NCBI GenBank assembly: GCA_001570385.1
Contig: BBYL01000012.1
Span: 62,001-126,000 of the forward strand
Reading direction: 5' to 3'
Length of the DNA: 64,000 bases
Source: Microtetraspora glauca
GTDB lineage: Bacteria; Actinomycetota; Actinomycetes; Streptosporangiales; Streptosporangiaceae
Within the stretch, counting starts at the first letter, position 1; every line of letters starts with the position of its first letter. Of the stretch, positions 8,153 to 15,903 are shown piece after piece. Below the pieces are notes generated by a model. That model was given only the letters and a program-made list of their open reading frames with translations, had not been told where the DNA came from and made no database searches. The position numbers were made by a program, and so were the translations under genes.

Positions 8153-8168
8153 GGTCTGATATCAGACC
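8153..8168. promoter_or_regulatory. Perfect 16-bp palindrome, candidate operator
   Basis: GGTCTGATATCAGACC is a perfect palindrome 60 nt upstream of the substrate-binding protein start. FCD-type GntR regulators bind short palindromes of this kind, and a GntR/FCD gene closes the same operon. A second short palindrome, AATGTCACATT, lies at 8194-8204. Binding by the local regulator is inferred. Confidence 0.55.
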
Positions 8169-8228
8169 TTGACGCGATCTTCCGAGGACGTGCAATGTCA
8201 CATTCCACATTCGGAAGAGGAGGCGCGG

Positions 8229-9401
8229 ATGCGCAAGCTCTACGGGACGGCTCTCGCGGTCGTCATGGCATCGGCGGCCCTGATGACCGCGGGCTGCGGG
8301 CAGGGTCTGCTCGGCGGGGACGACGCCGGCTCCGCTGAGAAGAAGGACGAGCCGATCGTGCTCGGCATGCTGATCCCGCAGTCGGGCAGCGAGGCGGCGA
8401 TCGGTCCCTACATGAGCAACGCCGCCCAGCTCGCGGTGGACGAGATCAACGCCAAGGGCGGCGTCCTCGGCCGCAAGCTGGAGTTGAAGACCGCCGACGA
8501 CGCGTGCGACCCGCAGACGGCCGCCGCGGGCGCCAACAAGCTGGTGACGGCGGGCGTCCACGTCTCCATCGGCGGTTACTGCTCGGGCGCCACCCTGCCG
8601 ACGCTGCCGATCTTCGGCAAGGCCGGGATCCCCATGATCATTCCGGCGGCGAACTCGCAGGAACTGGTCGACCAGAAGCTCAAGAACGTCTTCCTCATCA
8701 ACGGCACCGGCTCGCAGCAGGCCGGAGCCGCGGCCGCCTGGATGACCAAGGATGGGGCCACGAAGGTCGCCCTCATGCACGACAACACCAGTTATTCCAA
8801 GGACATCGCGCTGCGGACCCAGACCCTGGTCGACGAGCCGGGTGGCCCGGAGACCGCGATCCTCGAGGCGGTGACCCCCAAGGAGAGCGACTACAGCGCC
8901 AACATCACCAAGGTGCTGGCCAAGAAGCCCGACTACGTCTACTGGACGGGCTACTTCCAGGAGGGCGGCCTGATCGCCAGGCAGCTCCGCCAGGCCGGTT
9001 ACCAGGGCAAGATCATGGTCGGGGACGGCTCGGTCTCGCCCAAGCTGATCGAGATCGCCGGCGCCGAGGCGGCCACGGGCGTCTACGCCACCATGACCCA
9101 GACCCCGGACACGCTCCAGGGCGCGGAGAGCTGGATCGCGGACTACACGAAGAAGTTCGGCTCCGAGCCGGGGCCGTACTCCAACCAGGCCTACGACGCC
9201 GTACGGCTGGCCGCCGAGGCGGTCACCAAGGCAGGCGGCACCGACGGCCAGAAGGTCATCGCCGCCCTTGAGGCGATCGACGGGTTCTCGATGTTCTCCG
9301 GGCCGCTGAAGTTCACGCCCGAGCACACCCTGAGCACCGGCGGCTTCCAGATCCTGGTCGTCAAGGACGGCAAGTTCGCCCTCCAGGACGCGCTCCAGTG
9401 A
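8229..9401 (+). CDS. ABC transporter substrate-binding lipoprotein, branched-chain amino acid type (likely hydroxyproline)
   Basis: This 390-residue protein has a lipoprotein signal peptide with lipobox TAGC at about residues 19-22, then a type I periplasmic-binding fold of the LivJ/LivK group (LGMLIPQSGSEAAIGPYMSN, ending TLSTGGFQILVVKDGKF). It would sit on the outer face of the membrane and deliver substrate to the permeases encoded next. ATG 8229 is preceded by AAGAGGAGG; the frame also extends to 8169 without similarity. Because it is followed by LivHMGF-type genes and hydroxyproline enzymes, hydroxyproline or a related imino acid is the likely cargo; leucine-family amino acids cannot be excluded. 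Confidence 0.85.
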   Translation: MRKLYGTALAVVMASAALMTAGCGQGLLGGDDAGSAEKKDEPIVLGMLIPQSGSEAAIGPYMSNAAQLAVDEINAKGGVLGRKLELKTADDACDPQTAAAGANKLVTAGVHVSIGGYCSGATLPTLPIFGKAGIPMIIPAANSQELVDQKLKNVFLINGTGSQQAGAAAAWMTKDGATKVALMHDNTSYSKDIALRTQTLVDEPGGPETAILEAVTPKESDYSANITKVLAKKPDYVYWTGYFQEGGLIARQLRQAGYQGKIMVGDGSVSPKLIEIAGAEAATGVYATMTQTPDTLQGAESWIADYTKKFGSEPGPYSNQAYDAVRLAAEAVTKAGGTDGQKVIAALEAIDGFSMFSGPLKFTPEHTLSTGGFQILVVKDGKFALQDALQ

Positions 9402-9419
9402 CCTCCAGGGAATCGTGAC

Positions 9420-10313
9420 ATGTCACAGTTGGTCTGGAACGGACTCTTCGTCGGGTCGTTCTACGCGCTCGTGGCGCTCGGCTACAGCATGGTCTACGGG
9501 ATCATCAAGCTGCTCAACTTCGCCCACGGCGACCTGTACATGCTCGGCGCGTTCATCGGCTTCGCCGTCCTCGGCGCGGCCGGTGGCGTGTCCGCGGGCA
9601 TGGCCCTGCCCCTGCTGCTCTTCGTGCTCGTACTCACCATGGGCGTCACCGGCCTGGCCGGGGTGCTGCTGGAGCGGGTGGCCTACCGCCGGCTCCGCGG
9701 CGCCCCGCGCCTCTCGCTGCTCATCACCGCGGTCGGCGCCTCCTTCGCCCTGGAGTACGGCATGCGGGCCGCCTCGGGCGCCGACCCCCGCGTCTACCCG
9801 GTGCGGCTGGGCGGCACCTCGCTGGAGGTGTTCGGCGCCCGCGTCACCCTCCAGCAGCTCGCCCTGGTCGCCGTGGCCGTCCTCCTCATGATCGGCCTCA
9901 ACCTGCTCGTCACCCGCTCCAGGGAAGGGCGGGCCATGCGGGCCGTCGCGCTCGACCCCAAGGCCGCCGCGCTCATGGGGATCGACGTGGACGCCGTCAT
10001 CTCCCGGACGTTCTTCCTCGGCTCCGCCCTCGCCGGCGCCGCCGGAGTCATGGCCGGCGCCCACTACGGAAAGATCGACTTCATGATGGGCTTCCTGATC
10101 GGCCTCAAGGCGTTCACGGCGGCCGTGATCGGCGGCATCGGCAACATCCCCGGCACCATGCTGGGCGGGCTGCTCCTCGGCCTGCTCGAATCGTTCGGCA
10201 CCTTCTGGCTGGGCGGCGAGTGGCGGGACGTCTTCGCCTTCGGCGTGCTCATCCTGTTCCTGACCGTGCGGCCGACCGGCCTGCTCGGCGAACGCGTCAC
10301 GGAGCGGGTGTGA
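9420..10313 (+). CDS. ABC transporter permease, LivH type
   Basis: This 297-residue membrane protein has about eight hydrophobic segments, starting with LVWNGLFVGSFYALVALGYS. The motif LLNFAHGDLYMLGAF and the coupling loop SREGRAMRAVALDPKAAALM are characteristic of LivH-type permeases. It forms the membrane channel with the LivM-type protein encoded next, sharing a 4-nt overlap. Its ATG lies inside a perfect 12-bp palindrome, GTGACATGTCAC (9415-9426), which could form a local structure over the start codon. Confidence 0.88.
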   Translation: MSQLVWNGLFVGSFYALVALGYSMVYGIIKLLNFAHGDLYMLGAFIGFAVLGAAGGVSAGMALPLLLFVLVLTMGVTGLAGVLLERVAYRRLRGAPRLSLLITAVGASFALEYGMRAASGADPRVYPVRLGGTSLEVFGARVTLQQLALVAVAVLLMIGLNLLVTRSREGRAMRAVALDPKAAALMGIDVDAVISRTFFLGSALAGAAGVMAGAHYGKIDFMMGFLIGLKAFTAAVIGGIGNIPGTMLGGLLLGLLESFGTFWLGGEWRDVFAFGVLILFLTVRPTGLLGERVTERV

Positions 10314-11377
10314 CCGGGCCGGGGGACCAGGCGCCCACCGGCGCCGGCCCCGACTCCGACTCCGACTCCGACTCCACCACAGGCACTCCCACCACGGGCA
10401 CTCCCAGCAGGGGCATCCCGCCCCGCCGCACCGGACCCCGTGGCGCCGGGCCGCGCTCGATCGCGTCGCGGCTGATGGACAACCGGTGGGCCGGGCTAGC
10501 CGGGCTGCTCGTCGCGCTGCTCGCGCCCTTCGTCAACGCCACGCCGTACGCGCTGTCGGTGATGACCAGCGCCGCCATCTTCGTGATGCTGGCGGCCGGG
10601 CTCAACATCGTCGTCGGCTACTGCGGCCTGCTCGACCTCGGCTACGTCGCCTTCTTCGCGGTCGGCGCGTACACGAGCGGGGTGCTGTCCACCCGGTTGG
10701 GGCTGCCGCTGGTCGCCACGCTGCCCGCCGTGCTGGTGGTCACCGTGATCGCCGGTCTGGTCATCGGGGCCCCGACGCTCCGGCTGCGCAGCGACTACCT
10801 GGCGATCGTCACGCTGGGCTTCGGCGAGATCATCCGGGTGACCGCGAACAACCTCGACGTGACCGGGGGGCCGTCCGGGATCTACGGCATCCCCGGGCTG
10901 ACCGGGGGCCCGGTCTCCTTCTACTACGTGACCGTGCTGATCGTCGCGCTCGCCGTGGTCGGCGCCGCCCGGCTGGGCCGGTCGCGCCTGGGCCGGGCGT
11001 GGCGGTTCGTCCGCGAGGACGAGGACGCCGCCGAGGCCATGGGCGTGCACACCTACAAGGTCAAGATGGCGGCCTACGTCGCCGGGGCGATCTGGGGCGG
11101 GCTGGCCGGGGTCCTGTTCGGCGCGCACCTGTCGGCGATCTCGCCGACGAGCTTCACGTTCCTGCAGTCCGCGCTGGTGCTGATGGCCGTCGTGCTCGGC
11201 GGCATGGGCTCGATCAGGGGCGTCGTCGTCGGCGCCGTGGTCATCAGCGTGCTGCCCGAGCTGCTGCGTGACCTGGCCGACTACCGCTACCTCGCCTTCG
11301 GCGTGCTGCTGATCATCGTGATGCTGGTCCGGCCGCAGGGTCTGTGGCCGGCCAGGTCCCGGGAGGCCGCCCAGTGA
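10310..11377 (+). CDS. ABC transporter permease, LivM type, with repeat-rich N-terminus
   Basis: This 355-residue permease pairs with the LivH-type protein. After a non-conserved N-terminal tail of about 55 residues, hydrophobic segments begin at LAGLLVALLAPFVNATPYAL. The family motifs GLNIVVGYCGLLDLGYVAFF and EDEDAAEAMGVHTYKVKM follow. The start is GTG at 10310 in a 4-nt overlap with the upstream stop; an ATG at 10475 would remove the whole tail and leave 300 residues. The tail is built from tandem repeats (four GACTCC hexamers at 10352-10375, then a 15-bp duplication), giving DSDSDSDS and TTGTPTTGTP. It overlaps the next gene by 4 nt. Confidence 0.87.
   Translation: MTGPGDQAPTGAGPDSDSDSDSTTGTPTTGTPSRGIPPRRTGPRGAGPRSIASRLMDNRWAGLAGLLVALLAPFVNATPYALSVMTSAAIFVMLAAGLNIVVGYCGLLDLGYVAFFAVGAYTSGVLSTRLGLPLVATLPAVLVVTVIAGLVIGAPTLRLRSDYLAIVTLGFGEIIRVTANNLDVTGGPSGIYGIPGLTGGPVSFYYVTVLIVALAVVGAARLGRSRLGRAWRFVREDEDAAEAMGVHTYKVKMAAYVAGAIWGGLAGVLFGAHLSAISPTSFTFLQSALVLMAVVLGGMGSIRGVVVGAVVISVLPELLRDLADYRYLAFGVLLIIVMLVRPQGLWPARSREAAQ
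10352..10405 (+). repeat. Tandem repeats inside the LivM N-terminal tail
   Basis: Four exact copies of GACTCC (10352-10375) are followed by two copies of a 15-bp unit, ACCACAGGCACTCCC and ACCACGGGCACTCCC (10376-10405). The period keeps the reading frame. This is coding sequence with no counterpart in the conserved permease fold. Confidence 0.85.
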
Positions 11378-12225
11378 ACAGCACAGTGAAGAGCACAGCG
11401 AACGCCCCGCTGCTGTCCGTCGAGGACCTGCGGCTCTCCTTCGGCGGCGTGCTCGCCATCGACGGGCTGTCCTTCGGCGTCGGCGAGGCCGAGATCGTCT
11501 CGGTGATCGGCCCCAACGGCGCGGGCAAGACCTCCGCGTTCAACTGCGTGACCGGCTTCTACCGGCCGACCGCGGGAGCCGTACGGCTGCGCGGGCGTGA
11601 CATCACCGGGCTGCGGCCCTCGGCGGTGGCCGCGCTCGGCGTGGCGCGGACGTTCCAGAACCTTCGTCTCTTCGGCGAGATGTCCGTCCTCGACAACGTC
11701 AGGGCGGGCACCCACCTGCGGATCAGGCAGAACGTCTTCGACGCGCTGCTGCACACCCCGCGCTACCGCAGGGGCGAGCGGGAGAGCACCGAGCAGGCCC
11801 ACCACTGGCTCGACTTCGTCGGGCTGCGCGGCGACAGGTACGGCCCCGCCCGCGCCCTGCCGTACGGCGAGCAGCGGCGGGTGGAGATCGCCAGGGCGCT
11901 CGCCCGTGAACCCGACCTGCTGCTGCTGGACGAGCCCGCGGCCGGCCTCAACCACGGCGAGAAGGCCGAGACGCTCGACCTCATCCGCCGCGTCCGCGAG
12001 CTCGGTGTCGCGATCGTCCTGATCGAGCACGACATGGGGCTGGTGATGGACGTCTCGCAGCGGGTGGTCGTGCTCAACTTCGGGCGGGAGATCGCCGACG
12101 GGCCCCCGGACGAGGTGCGGCGCGATCCCGAGGTCGTCGAGGCGTACCTCGGCAGGGACGCCGACGAGGCCGAGATCGAGGAGGCCAGGGCGAGCGTGGC
12201 GGGAGGACGCGATGGCGGCGCTTGA
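11374..12225 (+). CDS. ABC transporter ATPase, LivG type
   Basis: This 283-residue cytoplasmic ATPase has Walker A GPNGAGKT, a Q-loop region (ARTFQNLRLF), a signature-like LPYGEQRRVEIARALA, Walker B LLLLDEPAAGL and the H-loop VLIEHDMGLVM. The weakly diverged signature (PYGEQ) is usual for LivG proteins. The C-terminal EVVEAYLGRD motif is also typical of the family. The GTG start overlaps the livM-type stop by 4 nt, and the end overlaps the LivF-type gene by 14 nt, so the importer genes are tightly coupled. Confidence 0.88.
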   Translation: MNSTVKSTANAPLLSVEDLRLSFGGVLAIDGLSFGVGEAEIVSVIGPNGAGKTSAFNCVTGFYRPTAGAVRLRGRDITGLRPSAVAALGVARTFQNLRLFGEMSVLDNVRAGTHLRIRQNVFDALLHTPRYRRGERESTEQAHHWLDFVGLRGDRYGPARALPYGEQRRVEIARALAREPDLLLLDEPAAGLNHGEKAETLDLIRRVRELGVAIVLIEHDMGLVMDVSQRVVVLNFGREIADGPPDEVRRDPEVVEAYLGRDADEAEIEEARASVAGGRDGGA

Positions 12226-12925
12226 GATCGACGGGCTGGACGTCCACTACGGCGGCGTCCACGCGCTGCGCGGGCTGTCCCTGACCGTCGGGGAGGGCGA
12301 GGTCGTCGCCCTGCTCGGCAACAACGGCGCGGGCAAGACGACGACCCTGTCGGCCGTGTCCGGACTGGTCCGGCCCAGCGCGGGACGGGTGGCCTACGAG
12401 GGGCGCGACATCACCGGCGCCAAGCCGAGCGCGATCGTCCGGCTCGGCCTGGTGCACGTCCCCGAGGGCCGGCGGGTGTTCAGCACGCTCAGCGTCCACG
12501 ACAACCTCCTGCTCGGCGGGTACGCGGTGGGCGACCAGGCCGAGGTCCGGCGGCGGATCGACCGGGTGTACGCGCTGCTGCCCCGCCTGGCCGAGCGGAG
12601 CGGTCAGCAGGGCGGCACGCTGTCCGGCGGCGAGCAGCAGATGCTCGCCATCGGCCGCGCGCTGGTCACCGGACCCCGCCTGCTGCTGCTCGACGAGCCG
12701 TCCATGGGCCTGGCCCCACTGGTGGTCGCCGCCGTGATGGACGTGATCAGGGAGATCAACGCCGAGGGCACGGCGGTGCTGCTGGTCGAGCAGAACGCCA
12801 GGGCCGCGCTGAAGATCGCGCACCGGGGATACGTCATCGAGAACGGGACATGCGTCCTGACGGGGACGGCCGCCGACCTGCGCGAGGACACGCGGGTCGC
12901 CGAGGCGTACCTGGGCGGCGTGTGA
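12212..12925 (+). CDS. ABC transporter ATPase, LivF type
   Basis: This 237-residue ATPase completes the importer. Walker A is GNNGAGKTT, the signature is LSGGEQQMLAIGRAL, Walker B is LLLLDEPSMGLAPL, and the H-loop position carries Q in VLLVEQNARAAL, as is normal for LivF. The start overlaps LivG by 14 nt. Its stop codon overlaps the ATG of a 29-codon reading frame (TGATG). Confidence 0.88.
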   Translation: MAALEIDGLDVHYGGVHALRGLSLTVGEGEVVALLGNNGAGKTTTLSAVSGLVRPSAGRVAYEGRDITGAKPSAIVRLGLVHVPEGRRVFSTLSVHDNLLLGGYAVGDQAEVRRRIDRVYALLPRLAERSGQQGGTLSGGEQQMLAIGRALVTGPRLLLLDEPSMGLAPLVVAAVMDVIREINAEGTAVLLVEQNARAALKIAHRGYVIENGTCVLTGTAADLREDTRVAEAYLGGV

Positions 12926-13014
12926 TGGGCCCGCGCGTGATGGACATGCCTGTGATGGACATGCCTGTGATGGACATGGGGCGAGCGCTGGAACGGGAAC
13001 GGACATCGGAGTGA
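12925..13014 (+). other. 29-codon reading frame with a 15-bp triplicated core linking livF and the second racemase gene
   Basis: An ATG at 12925 overlaps the LivF stop (TGATG), and the frame ends with TGA at 13012-13014, which overlaps the GTG start of the racemase-family gene (GTGA). It encodes MGPRV, then VMDMP repeated, then GRALERERTSE. The core is GTGATGGACATGCCT three times (12937-12980, the last copy ending in GG). It may only couple translation of the downstream gene or may be slippage-derived filler; I see no domain. Confidence 0.4.
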
Positions 13015-14063
13015 GCACAGGGATGAACGCGGGGAGCGCGGCATGGGCGCCCGCCCGGATGGCGACGAGCCGGGACGTCCGTACGGTCGACTACCACACC
13101 GGCGGCGAGCCGTTCCGGATCGTGGTCTCCGGAGCGCCGGACATCCCCGGCGCGACGGTGCTGGACCGCAGGACGGCCGCCGCCGCTCCCGAGGTGGACG
13201 CCGTGCGGCGGCTGCTCTGCCACGAGCCGCGCGGCCACGCCGACATGTACGGCTGCTTCCTCGTCCCGCCCGACGACGACGGAGCCCACCTGGGCGTGTT
13301 GTTCTGGCACAAGGACGGCTACTCCACGGCGTGCGGGCACGGCACCATCGCCCTCGGCGCCTACGCCGTGGAGTACGGCCTGGTGCCGGCGGACCCCGAC
13401 GGCGAGACCGGCGTCGCGGTGGACGTCCCGTCGGGCCGGGTGCTCGCGCGGGTGCGCTGCGCGGGCGGGCGGGTCGAGGCGGTGACGTTCCGCAACGTGC
13501 CGTCCTACACCGTCGCCCGCGACGTGCCCGCGCTCGGGACCGCGGTGGACGTGGCGTACGGCGGAGCCATCTACGCCTCCGTCCCGGCCGCCGCCTTCGG
13601 CCTCGCGGTGACCCCGGGAGACCTCACCGAGTTGATCGCCCTCGGCCGGGCGATCAAGGCCGACCTGGCCGGGCACCCGTCGGCGCGGCATCCCGTGGAC
13701 GACCGGCTCTCCGGCATCTACGGCGTGATCTTCCACGACGATCTCGGGTCGGACGGCGACCGGTACCACCAGCGCAACGTGACCGTCTTCGCGGACGGGG
13801 AGGTCGACCGGTCCCCGTGCGGGTCCGGCACCGCCGCGCGGCTGGCGCTGCTCGCCGGGGACCACCCCGACCCGAGGACGGTCACCCTGCGGCACGAGGG
13901 CATCGCGGGCAGCGTGTTCCTGGCGAGCGTGGCCGCGGTGACCGAGGAGGCGGGACGGCCCGCGATCGTCCCGGAGATCGAGGGCACGGCGTTCCGCACC
14001 GGGGAGCACCGGTTCACGCTCGACCCCCGGGATCCCCTCGGCACCGGATTCACCCTCCGGTGA
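13011..14063 (+). CDS. Proline racemase superfamily, trans-3-hydroxy-L-proline dehydratase-like but with two cysteines
   Basis: This 350-residue enzyme has the group motifs VDYHTGGEPFRIVVSG, CHEPRGHADMYGCF and YSTACGHGTIALGAYAV, which resemble trans-3-hydroxy-L-proline dehydratases. It keeps C108 in the first catalytic motif. In the second motif it reads DRSPCGSGTAAR with C270, where characterised dehydratases have threonine and epimerases have cysteine. The gene is followed by an ornithine cyclodeaminase-family gene, whose relatives reduce the dehydratase product, which argues for 3-hydroxyproline use. The two-cysteine pair argues for epimerase or racemase chemistry. Family is sure, activity is not. 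The GTG start overlaps the preceding mini reading frame. Confidence 0.8.
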   Translation: MSTGMNAGSAAWAPARMATSRDVRTVDYHTGGEPFRIVVSGAPDIPGATVLDRRTAAAAPEVDAVRRLLCHEPRGHADMYGCFLVPPDDDGAHLGVLFWHKDGYSTACGHGTIALGAYAVEYGLVPADPDGETGVAVDVPSGRVLARVRCAGGRVEAVTFRNVPSYTVARDVPALGTAVDVAYGGAIYASVPAAAFGLAVTPGDLTELIALGRAIKADLAGHPSARHPVDDRLSGIYGVIFHDDLGSDGDRYHQRNVTVFADGEVDRSPCGSGTAARLALLAGDHPDPRTVTLRHEGIAGSVFLASVAAVTEEAGRPAIVPEIEGTAFRTGEHRFTLDPRDPLGTGFTLR

Positions 14064-14121
14064 CGCGGGCGGGACGAGACGAGGACGCGAGACGCGGGGG
14101 CGAGATGAGGGGGATGGGCGG

Positions 14122-15105
14122 ATGAACGGAGTGCCCCACCTGGACGACGGGCTGCCCTACCTGGACGGGGATACGGTGCGCGGGCTCGTGCCGCCGGGCC
14201 GGGCCGTCCAGGCTCTGGAGGACGCGCTGCGCGGCGGGCTCGACCCCGAGACGACCCCGCCGCGGCCGGTCGTCGACGTTCCGGCGGGGCAGCTCCTCCT
14301 CATGCCCGCGTTCTGGGGGGCGTACGCGGGCGTCAAGATCGCGACGGTGGCGCCGGACAACCCCAGGCGCGGGCTGCCCCGGATCCAGGCCGTCCACCTG
14401 CTTCTCGACGCCGCCACGCTGAGCCCCGTGGCGACGATGGACGGCACGGCGCTGACCTCGCTGCGCACGCCCGCGGTCTCGGCGCTCGCCGTACGGCGTC
14501 TCGCGTCGCCGGACGCCCGGTCGCTGGTGGTGTTCGGCAGCGGCCCGCAGGCGTGGGGGCACGTGGCGGCCCTGCGGGAGGAGCGGCCGGTGGATCGGGT
14601 CACCGTGGTGGCCCGCGATCCCGGCGGCGCGGCCCGGCTGGCGGAGCGCTGCGCCGCCGAGGGGCTGACCGCCCGCTCCCATCCCGCGTCGGATCCGGCG
14701 TGGCACCGGGCGGTCGAGGAGGCCGACCTGATCGCCTGCTGCACGACCGCGAGAACCCCGCTGTTCCCCGGCCGTCTGGTCCGCGACGGCGCCGTGGTCG
14801 TGGCCGTCGGATCGCACGAACCCGGCGCGCGCGAGCTGGACGACGACCTCGTCGCCCGGGCGGTCGTCGTCGTGGAGGCCCGCTCCGCGGCCCTGACGGA
14901 GGCCGGGGACCTGGTCGTCCCGATACGGGACGGTAGGATCACGGCTGACCATCTCGCCGGGAACCTCGCCGAACTCGTCGCCGGCCGTGTTGACCCCGGC
15001 TCGGGCCCCCGCGTCTTCAAAAGCGTGGGCATGGCCTGGCAGGACCTTGTGGTCGCCGCCGCCGCGTACGAGGCGTGGACCTCCCGGCGGGGAGATCTCC
15101 AGTGA
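14122..15105 (+). CDS. Ornithine cyclodeaminase/mu-crystallin family, likely 1-pyrroline-2-carboxylate reductase
   Basis: This 327-residue protein has the family layout: an N-terminal substrate domain with GVKIATVAPDNPRRGLP, the TSLRTPAVSALAVRRLA motif, then an NAD(P)-binding fold VVFGSGPQAWGHVAAL around residues 135-150, and VGSHEPGARELDDDL. Relatives in hydroxyproline clusters reduce pyrroline-2-carboxylate to L-proline, the second step after trans-3-hydroxy-L-proline dehydration. Position directly after the second racemase-family gene supports this. It ends in an overlap with a GTG that could start the regulator. Ornithine cyclodeaminase or alanine dehydrogenase activity is less likely in this context. 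Confidence 0.83.
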   Translation: MNGVPHLDDGLPYLDGDTVRGLVPPGRAVQALEDALRGGLDPETTPPRPVVDVPAGQLLLMPAFWGAYAGVKIATVAPDNPRRGLPRIQAVHLLLDAATLSPVATMDGTALTSLRTPAVSALAVRRLASPDARSLVVFGSGPQAWGHVAALREERPVDRVTVVARDPGGAARLAERCAAEGLTARSHPASDPAWHRAVEEADLIACCTTARTPLFPGRLVRDGAVVVAVGSHEPGARELDDDLVARAVVVVEARSAALTEAGDLVVPIRDGRITADHLAGNLAELVAGRVDPGSGPRVFKSVGMAWQDLVVAAAAYEAWTSRRGDLQ

Positions 15106-15125
15106 GCACGAAAGAGGGTGGGGAC

Positions 15126-15881
15126 ATGGCGCCTTCGGCCGCGGACGGGCTCGGCCTGCCGTTGGTGGGCGAGCGGCAGAGCCTGCGCGAGCAGGTGGCA
15201 CAGGCGCTGCGGGACGCCCTGGTCGCGGGCGAGATGCGGCCGGGCGTGGTCTACTCCGCGCCGGTGCTCGCCGCGCAGTTCGGCGTGTCCGCGACTCCCG
15301 TACGCGAGGCGATGCTCGACCTGGCCAAGGAGGGCCTGGTCGAGGCTGTGCGCAACAAGGGTTTCCGGGTGACCGAGATGACCGACCGCGATCTCGACGA
15401 GATCACCGAGATCCGCCAGCTCATCGAGGTCCCGACGGTGGCCCGGCTGGCGGGCACCCGCGCGGCCGCCGACTTCGAGGAGCTGCGGCCGGTCGCGGAG
15501 GAGATCGTCGCGGCGGCGCGGAGCGGCGACCTGATCGCCTACGTCAACGCAGACATGCGCTTCCACCTGGGACTGCTGAGCCTGTCCGGCAACACGCACC
15601 TCGTCGAGGTGATCCGCGACCTGCGCGGCCGGGCCCGCCTGTACGGCCTGCGCGGCCTGTCGGAGCGCGGCACCCTGATCAACTCGGCCCGCGAGCACGT
15701 CAGCATCGTGGACGCCCTCGTCCGGGGCGACGCGGGAGCGGCGGAGCGCGTCATGAGCCACCACATCCAGCACGTGCGCGGCATCTGGGCCGACAAGCCC
15801 GAGAGCCCGGAGCGGCGGGAGCGGCCGGAGAGCCCCGAGAGCCCGGAGAGCGCCGGACAGCCGGGGAATCCGGGAGCGTAG
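15126..15881 (+). CDS. GntR-family regulator with FCD domain
   Basis: This 251-residue regulator has an N-terminal winged helix (LREQVAQALRDALVAGEMRP, then FGVSATPVREAMLDLAKEGL) and a C-terminal FCD ligand domain with the metal-binding pattern D and H in NADMRFHLGLL, plus later EHVSIVDAL and SHHIQH. FCD regulators usually respond to small carboxylates or amino acids. As the last gene of the importer operon it likely controls hydroxyproline use, perhaps through the palindrome at 8153. ATG 15126 has AGAGGG upstream; a GTG at 15102 overlapping the previous stop would add eight residues. The last 25 residues are Glu-Ser-Pro repeats, again built from short tandem units. Confidence 0.85.
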   Translation: MAPSAADGLGLPLVGERQSLREQVAQALRDALVAGEMRPGVVYSAPVLAAQFGVSATPVREAMLDLAKEGLVEAVRNKGFRVTEMTDRDLDEITEIRQLIEVPTVARLAGTRAAADFEELRPVAEEIVAAARSGDLIAYVNADMRFHLGLLSLSGNTHLVEVIRDLRGRARLYGLRGLSERGTLINSAREHVSIVDALVRGDAGAAERVMSHHIQHVRGIWADKPESPERRERPESPESPESAGQPGNPGA

Positions 15882-15903
15882 GCCCGCCCGACCGGTGCCC
15901 GGT

